From Hydrogenophaga sp. (lineage in GTDB: Bacteria > Pseudomonadota > Gammaproteobacteria > Burkholderiales > Burkholderiaceae_C): a stretch of DNA of 19,757 nt. The notes beneath the pieces were generated by a model. That model had not been told where the DNA came from and searched no databases. It saw only the letters and a list, made by a program, of their open reading frames with translations. The translations under genes and the position numbers were made by a program. Of this stretch, positions 14,951 through 19,757 are shown piece after piece (within the stretch, counting starts at the first letter, position 1; each line of letters begins with the position of its first letter). The DNA lies in contig JAJNQE010000165.1 of the NCBI GenBank assembly GCA_021154985.1, positions 1 to 19,757 on the forward strand, given 5' to 3'.

Positions 14951-16897
14951 ATGCAGCCCAAGACACCCCCTCCCACGCGCAAACGCTCCGAGCGCCGGCG
15001 CATGGGCACGGCTTTGCTGCTGTCTTTGCTGGTTCACGCACTGCTGCTGAGCCTCACCTTCGGCGGCCAGGGCATGGGGCTGCCGGGTCTGGGGTTCCCC
15101 TGGCAAGACCGGCGGATCGAGGTGCCGGATCTGCGCATCGTGCTGGCACCGGCGCAGGCTCCGGCGGCTGAGCCGGCAGCACCCCTGGCACAGCCATTGC
15201 CACCGTCGCCAGCGCCACCGGCTGCGGTCCGCTCGCCCACCCCGCCAACCGAGCTCCCCGTGCCCAGACCCGCGCCAGCGCCCCTGGCCAGCGTGGCGGC
15301 GGCAGCGCCCTCGCTTGCGCCGGGCGAGCCTGTGGCTGAAGCCGTTGCGCCGCCAGCGCCGCTGCCCCCCGAGCCGGTGGCGGTGCCCAGCGCACCACCC
15401 GCACCGGCACCCACCGCCGAAGTGGCCCTGCGCGAGCGCACGGCGCAGGAAGTGCAGCAACCGGAAACGCAACGCCTGGAGACTGCGCGACAAGAAGCGG
15501 CTGAACAAGAAGCCGCGGCACGGGAAGCTGCGAAGGAGGCCGAGGCGCAACAGGAGGCCAGCCGGCAAGCGGCGGCGCGGGTTGAAGCCGAGCGCCTGGC
15601 CGTGGAGCAGGCGCAGGCGGCGCGCGAAGCGATCGTGCGGCAGGCCTTGGCAGAGGTCGAGGCCATGCGCGCGGAGGCGGCGCGCCAGGAAGCGGCGCAG
15701 GTGGAAACCGCGCGCCTCGAAGTCGAACGCCAAGGTGCGGCGCGGCGCAAAGCGGCCGAGTTGGAGGCACAACAGCAACTGGAGGCCGAGCGCCTGGCGG
15801 CAGAACAGCGAGCCGCCCAGGCCGAAGCCAGCCGGCAGGCCGACGCCGAGCGCGAGGCCCTTGAGCAGCAAGCCCTGGCGCAGGCAGCGGCCCAGCAAGC
15901 GCAGGCGCGCGCGCAAGCAGCCGAGCGCCTCGAGGCCGAACGTCTGGAAGCCGAACGCCAGTTGGCTGCGCAGCAAGCCGCCGCACTGCAGGAAGCGGCT
16001 CGACAGCAGGCCGAGCGTGCAGAAGCCGCACGGCGGCTGGAAGCGGAACGCGAACTGGCTGCACAGCAGGCCCGTGCGCAACAGGCAGAACGCGAGGCGG
16101 CCGAACGCCAAGCCGCGGCACAACAAGCGGCCGCCCAACAGCAAGCCGTACGCGCCGAAGCCGAGCGGCAGGCAGCGGCTCAACAGGAAGCTGCCCGGCA
16201 GCAGGCGGCGCAGGCCGAAGCCACGCGGCTGGAAGCCGAGCGCCAGGCGGCTGCGCAGCAAGCGGCAGCCCAACAGCAGGCGGCTCGCGAACAAGCCGCG
16301 CGGCAGGAGGCCGAGCGCCTGGAGGGCGAACGTCAGGCGGCTGCGCAGCGGGCGGCGGAGCAACAAGCGGCGGCTGTCCAGCAGGCTGCCCAGACCGAAG
16401 CCGCGCGCTTGCAGGCCGAGCGGCAAGCGGACGAAGCCAGGCGCGAAGAACGCCTGCGGGCGATCGGCCGGCAACTCAACGAAGAGGCCGACCGGCGCGA
16501 CGCTGCGGCCAGGGCGGCCAACGAGTTGCCTTACTCATTGAGCACCGCGCGCCGCGCCCGGTTGTTCGGCCGCGCCGACCCCAACGCCGACCTCATCCTG
16601 TATGCCGAGGCCTGGGCCCGCAAGATCACGATGAACATGACCCTCGACCTGATCCGCGAAGCGGCGAAGCAGCCCCACACCCCGCCGGTGGTGACGGTGG
16701 CGATCCGCAGCGACGGGTCGGTGGAGAACGTGACCTTCGTGAAGTCCAGCGGTGTGCCCGCCATCGACGAAGCCATCGAGCGCATCGTGCGTGGCCAGGC
16801 GAGCTACCCGGCGTTTGCGCCCGCGCTGGCACGCCAGTACGACGTGGTGGAAATCCGCCGCACCTGGCACTTCGACGTGGCGGTTCGGCTCTACTGA
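14951..16897 (+). CDS. TonB/TolA-like energy transducer with a very long Ala/Gln/Glu/Arg helix
   Basis: 648 residues from the chosen start. A basic N-tail (PTRKRSERRR) precedes one membrane helix (about 19-37) that contains SLLVH (S25, H29), the SxxxH motif of TonB and TolA through which ExbBD or TolQR act. A Pro/Ala-rich segment (about 65-155) follows. Next come about 370 residues (about 160-525) made almost only of A, Q, E and R in heptad-like patterns (EAERQAAAQQ, ARQEAERLE), presumably one long periplasmic helix or coiled coil. The C-terminal domain is TonB/TolA-like: VVTVAIRSDGSVENVTFVKSSGVPAIDEAI ... RRTWHFDVAVRLY. It is far longer than typical TonB and has no exbB or exbD nearby. An ATG at 14909 or 15002 could be the start instead; no strong ribosome site settles it. 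It follows lysR by 54 bp but is probably functionally separate. Confidence 0.82.
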   Translation: MQPKTPPPTRKRSERRRMGTALLLSLLVHALLLSLTFGGQGMGLPGLGFPWQDRRIEVPDLRIVLAPAQAPAAEPAAPLAQPLPPSPAPPAAVRSPTPPTELPVPRPAPAPLASVAAAAPSLAPGEPVAEAVAPPAPLPPEPVAVPSAPPAPAPTAEVALRERTAQEVQQPETQRLETARQEAAEQEAAAREAAKEAEAQQEASRQAAARVEAERLAVEQAQAAREAIVRQALAEVEAMRAEAARQEAAQVETARLEVERQGAARRKAAELEAQQQLEAERLAAEQRAAQAEASRQADAEREALEQQALAQAAAQQAQARAQAAERLEAERLEAERQLAAQQAAALQEAARQQAERAEAARRLEAERELAAQQARAQQAEREAAERQAAAQQAAAQQQAVRAEAERQAAAQQEAARQQAAQAEATRLEAERQAAAQQAAAQQQAAREQAARQEAERLEGERQAAAQRAAEQQAAAVQQAAQTEAARLQAERQADEARREERLRAIGRQLNEEADRRDAAARAANELPYSLSTARRARLFGRADPNADLILYAEAWARKITMNMTLDLIREAAKQPHTPPVVTVAIRSDGSVENVTFVKSSGVPAIDEAIERIVRGQASYPAFAPALARQYDVVEIRRTWHFDVAVRLY

Positions 16898-17033
16898 GCC
16901 TGCGGCGAGCGCCTGATTTTTAAGCACCGCCTGCAGAGCGAGGCGGGCAGCGGGCTGCGGCGGTTGTTCACCTGGTTATCCACAGCGTAGGGCACAGTCT
17001 CTGTGCGCAAAGTCACGCACGCGGGTCACACGT
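16898..17033. other. 136-bp convergent intergenic region with one perfect DnaA-box consensus
   Basis: This lies between two converging genes. It contains TTATCCACA at 16976-16984, the exact consensus DnaA box, and a T run (16916-16921) after a weak GC-rich hairpin (GGCG-AG-CGCC) that might end the TonB-like transcript. A single box with no cluster or AT-rich unwinding region does not make an origin. Confidence 0.35.
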
Positions 17034-18155
17034 TCAGGTGAGCGACAGCATGTGCCCCAGGCGCGCGTCACCCTGCCCGCCCAACACGAGCGCGTGTGCG
17101 GCCCGCACAGCCTCGGGGCCACGGTGGTGCTGCACCACCACCCAGGGCTGGGCCGGGTTGTTCACCCGGGCAATGAACGCGTCCCACGCTGTCGCCATGC
17201 GTTCGTTGAACCCGGCCGCGCCCCAGTCGCCATGGCGTTTTTTGGCTTGTGCGGGTGCGAAGAACAACACCGGACGCGGGCCGGCGAGGTCGCGGCCACC
17301 GGCGAGCTGGTCCACATGGGTGCCGCCGATGGAGCAGCTGTAGGCCAGCGCGGTGAAGCGGCTGTGGATGGCCTTGCGCAGCGCGCCGTTGCCGGCGAAG
17401 TCCACGTACACGCAGGGCACGTCTGCCGGCAGCTCGTCGAGCTGGTCGTAGGTGAGCACGCGGCTGTACACACCGAGGCTTTCGCAAAACGCCACGTTAC
17501 CCGGCGAGGTGAGGCCCACCACCTCCACTTCGGGCCGCTGGGCCAGTTGGGCAGCGGTGGCAAACGCGGTCTTGCTGCTGGCCGACGAGAGCAGCATCAC
17601 GCCGCGCTGGCCGTTTCGGTTCGTGCCGAAGAAATCGTTGTCGGTCAGAAAGTCGTCGATCAACCAGGCGGTGAGGAAGAGCGGGCGCAGCAAGGCCTGC
17701 AGCGCTTCGGTGGCGGGCTCAAACAGCGGGTCCACCGCACAGCGCAGGTAGTGGTTGTAAACCGGGTGCAGCGCAGCCCGGTGGGGTGCGCCGTCAAAGA
17801 AACCTTCGGGCGAGGTGCGCGCGGGGGTGAGCACAACGTGCGAGGCAATGGGCCAGTAGCCATACAGCCGCTCGCCCACGGCCACGCCGTCGCACCGCGT
17901 CTGCTCCACCACGCCAAAGCCCCACACCGGCACCACGCCCCAGGCGGCCTCATCGCCCGGCTCCAGGGCCACCGGAAAGAACTGCCAGTAGTTCATGGCC
18001 TCGCCAAAGGCGGCGTAGGTGATGTTGTTGGCGGTGTAGGCAAACTGCTCGATGCGCACGCGGATCTCGCCATCGGCCAGCGGCGTGTCGGCCAGTTGCA
18101 CGGTGCGGGTGGTGGCGAGCTGGTCCTTGCGGACCTGGAATTGTTGTGTGGTCAT
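17034..18155 (-). CDS. DUF2855 family protein
   Basis: 373 residues. The sequence resembles the DUF2855 family: LADGEIRVRIEQFAYTANNITYAAFGEAMNYWQFFP near the N-terminus, WGVVPVWGFGVVEQT, LFLTAWLIDDFL, VMLLSSASSKTAFATAAQL and a Rossmann-like VYVDFAGNGALRKAIH. The arrangement (a substrate-side module, then a region like a nucleotide-binding fold) recalls zinc-free medium-chain dehydrogenase/reductases, but I see no clear GxGxxG loop in its normal setting and the biochemical role is not established. I chose the ATG at 18155 rather than 18200 because MTTQQFQVRKDQL is a typical start for these proteins; a weak GCAGG lies upstream. It is transcribed in the same direction as the MFS exporter 80 bp upstream, so the two may be co-transcribed. 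Confidence 0.72.
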   Translation of the reverse strand: MTTQQFQVRKDQLATTRTVQLADTPLADGEIRVRIEQFAYTANNITYAAFGEAMNYWQFFPVALEPGDEAAWGVVPVWGFGVVEQTRCDGVAVGERLYGYWPIASHVVLTPARTSPEGFFDGAPHRAALHPVYNHYLRCAVDPLFEPATEALQALLRPLFLTAWLIDDFLTDNDFFGTNRNGQRGVMLLSSASSKTAFATAAQLAQRPEVEVVGLTSPGNVAFCESLGVYSRVLTYDQLDELPADVPCVYVDFAGNGALRKAIHSRFTALAYSCSIGGTHVDQLAGGRDLAGPRPVLFFAPAQAKKRHGDWGAAGFNERMATAWDAFIARVNNPAQPWVVVQHHRGPEAVRAAHALVLGGQGDARLGHMLSLT

Positions 18156-18235
18156 GGTGCGGGCCTGCGGGTTGTGACGGACCCCGCCATGTTGCGCCAC
18201 GCCGGCGGCGGCGCTTGTCGCGCGCGTTCGCAGAC

Positions 18236-19474
18236 TCAGCCGCCGGGACCCAGCCGCACAGGCGCAGGCTTGCCCAACCGGCGGCGGTTCAGCACCACCT
18301 GCGCCACCAGCGCCACGCTGCCCAGGCCCAGCATCAGCCAGCCCAGGTTCACCGCGCCCTCGTGCGGCACCAGGCCCACGGCGTAGCCGCCGACCGCGCC
18401 CATGAGCTGTTGCGCCAGACCCGCCACCGCAGCGGCCGAGCCGGCCAGCGCGGGCACCAGGCCCACCGTGCCGGTGAGCGCGGGGGGCACCAGAAAGCCG
18501 TTGCCCAGGCCCATCAGCATGAGCGGCAGCGCAAAGGCCAGCGGCGTGTCCACGTTGGCCAGCGCGAGCACCAGCATGAGGGCAATGCCGCCCACCGTGC
18601 AGACCTGGCCCAGCATCATCATGGCGCGGTCGCCGGTGCGGTGCACCAGGTGGGTGGTGAGGTAGTTGCCCACGATGTAGGACAGCGGCACGACCATGAT
18701 GTAGTAGCCGATGCCCGCCGGTCCCACGCCATAGCTGCCCAGCACGATGGGCGCGCCCGCGAGGAAGGCGTAGAAATTGGCGGTGGTCATGGCCAGGATG
18801 AACACGAACAGCAAAAACGACGGCTCACGCGCCAGTCGTGCGTAAGAGGACAGCATCGCGCCCAGCCAGTGTGGCTGCGCGGTGGTCGCCGGCTTGTGGT
18901 CGGGCAGGCCCTTCCACGCAGCGACAAACAGCACCACGGCCAGCAGCGCGATGAGCACGAAGTTGGCCTGCCAGCCCAGGCGCACATGGATCTGCCCGCC
19001 CAGGATGGTGGCGGTGGGCGGGATCAGCCCCATGGCCATGCCCACATAGGCCATCACCCGCGTGCGCTCGGGGCCGCTGAACAGGTCTTGCACCATGGCC
19101 CGGCCCACCACCATGCCGGCGGCACACCCAGCGCCTTGCAGCACACGGGCCGCCGTGAGCCACGCCAGGCTGGGCGCCAGCGCGGCCAGCGCGGAGCCCA
19201 GTCCCGCGAGCGTGAGGCCGAACATCAACACCTTCTTGCGCCCCCAGCGGTCGGACCACGGGCCATACAGCAACTGCAGGCCGCCATAGGCCACCACATA
19301 GCCGCTGAAGGTGAGCTGCACGCTGGCCTGATCAGACCCGAACAGCGCGCCCCACTCCTGCATGGACGGCAGGCAGATCGTCATGGCGAGCAGGCCAAAG
19401 GCCAGCTGCGCGATCAGGTTGGCGATCAGCGGAGCATGGGAAGGCGTGGGGGTGTGGGCAGCAGCGGTGGTCAT
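18236..19474 (-). CDS. Bcr/CflA-type MFS multidrug efflux transporter
   Basis: 412 residues with about 12 hydrophobic helices, the normal MFS size. Helix 1 region LIAQLAFGLLAMTICLPSM and the following QLTFSGYVVAYGGLQLLYGPWSDRWGRKKVL include MFS motif A (GPWSDRWGRKK), and LTAARVLQGAGCAAGMVVGRAMVQDLF is typical of the drug:H+ antiporter Bcr/CflA subfamily (DHA1). It sits in the inner membrane and exports small molecules using the proton gradient; the actual substrate is unknown. The start at 19474 lacks a clear ribosome site; another Met could be used. It lies 45 bp from the stop of a UxaA/GarD-family gene on the same strand, so it may be the next gene of that sugar-acid unit. Confidence 0.88.
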   Translation of the reverse strand: MTTAAAHTPTPSHAPLIANLIAQLAFGLLAMTICLPSMQEWGALFGSDQASVQLTFSGYVVAYGGLQLLYGPWSDRWGRKKVLMFGLTLAGLGSALAALAPSLAWLTAARVLQGAGCAAGMVVGRAMVQDLFSGPERTRVMAYVGMAMGLIPPTATILGGQIHVRLGWQANFVLIALLAVVLFVAAWKGLPDHKPATTAQPHWLGAMLSSYARLAREPSFLLFVFILAMTTANFYAFLAGAPIVLGSYGVGPAGIGYYIMVVPLSYIVGNYLTTHLVHRTGDRAMMMLGQVCTVGGIALMLVLALANVDTPLAFALPLMLMGLGNGFLVPPALTGTVGLVPALAGSAAAVAGLAQQLMGAVGGYAVGLVPHEGAVNLGWLMLGLGSVALVAQVVLNRRRLGKPAPVRLGPGG

Positions 19475-19519
19475 CGGGGAGGCGCGAGTCTACGCCAACG
19501 CCCATGCCATGACCGCCCC

Positions 19520-19757
19520 TCAGGTCACTGGCGCGGGGTTGAACAGCACCAGCGCGTTGTGCAGCTTCCAGTGCTCGGCCCAGGTCTTCCTGCGGCCGCT
19601 GGCCACGTCGAGCATCAGGCGGAACAGCTCCCAGCCCATCTCCTCGATCGTGGCCGTGCCGTCGGCGATGGCGCCGGCATTCACGTCCATCAGGTCGTGC
19701 CAGCGCCGCGCCAGATCGCTGCGTGTGGCGACCTTGATCACCGGCACCGCGGCCAGG
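19520..19757 (-). CDS. UxaA/GarD-family altronate or galactarate dehydratase, C-terminal fragment cut by window
   Basis: The last 79 residues are visible (open to the right edge). Reading from the edge: LAAVPVIKVATRSDLARRWHDLMDVNAGAIADGT (given here as separate blocks LAAVPVIKVATRSD, LARRWHDLMDVNAGAIADGT), then ATIEEMGWELFRLMLDVASG, RRKTWAEHWKLHNALVLFNP. The blocks PVIKV, (M)DxNAGxIxDGxATIEExG and LxVASG are typical of the C-terminus of altronate/galactarate dehydratases, iron-dependent lyases of hexuronate and aldarate breakdown. Which of the two it is cannot be decided from this end. The stop is at 19520-19522 and the MFS gene follows 45 bp later in the same direction. Confidence 0.8.
   Translation of the reverse strand, partial: LAAVPVIKVATRSDLARRWHDLMDVNAGAIADGTATIEEMGWELFRLMLDVASGRRKTWAEHWKLHNALVLFNPAPVT

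Noticed and set aside
14237..16474. 745-codon minus-strand open frame opposite lysR and the TonB-like gene
   Set aside because: Leu/Arg/Gly-rich low-complexity translation is the mirror of the Ala/Gln/Glu/Arg repeat; no domain recognised and the plus-strand protein has clear TonB-type ends.
16976..16984. Perfect DnaA box TTATCCACA as a sign of a replication origin
   Set aside because: Only one perfect box, no cluster, no AT-rich unwinding element and no dnaA, dnaN or rep gene nearby; a 9-mer can occur by chance.

Overview
The window is about 19.8 kb of GC-rich bacterial chromosome. Gene content and protein style point to a betaproteobacterium of the Burkholderiales, probably Comamonadaceae-like: a Bug-type solute receptor, an imuA-imuB-dnaE2 mutasome operon, an MCP with a CheR/CheB tether, and a BciA-like reductase. 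The genus cannot be named from sequence alone.

Layout. 1-845 (-): an almost complete gene running off the left edge, very like BciA, the 8-vinyl reductase of (bacterio)chlorophyll synthesis. 951-2192 (+): a class II (self-inhibited) Fic protein. 2278-4648 (+): cheW and a transmembrane chemoreceptor, behind a good sigma-28 (FliA) promoter candidate. 4695-5177 (+): an EVE-domain protein. 5186-10444 (-): the SOS mutasome operon imuA-imuB-dnaE2, with overlapping genes. 10496-11588: a complete IS1595-family insertion sequence. 11679-13859 (-): a tartrate dehydrogenase-like gene and a Bug-family periplasmic receptor, with a divergent LysR regulator at 13973-14896 (+). 14951-16897 (+): a TonB/TolA-like protein with a very long Ala/Gln/Glu/Arg helix. 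17034-18155 (-): a DUF2855 protein. 18236-19474 (-): a Bcr/CflA-type MFS exporter. 19520-19757 (-): the C-terminal end of a UxaA/GarD-family sugar-acid dehydratase, cut by the right edge.

The most striking observation is the IS insertion point. The IS has perfect 25-bp terminal inverted repeats and an 8-bp target duplication, ATGTACGT. If the IS and one duplication copy are removed, the flanks rejoin as ATACTGT-ATGTACGT-ACAGTAT, a near-ideal LexA (SOS) box about 36 bp upstream of imuA. The duplicated 8 bp are exactly the N8 spacer of CTGT-N8-ACAG, so the IS has split the operator of the error-prone polymerase operon. The transposase is co-oriented with imuA. The IS end facing imuA carries a plausible outward promoter followed by a CTGG-N8-CCAG motif resembling the ruvAB type of LexA box. 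The mutasome may therefore be derepressed, silenced or rewired.

Other points of interest: a dispersed palindromic repeat inserted in frame inside dnaE2, and the BciA-like gene, which hints at present or past phototrophy. There is no gene-free stretch longer than 300 bases. No tRNA, rRNA or CRISPR array was seen.
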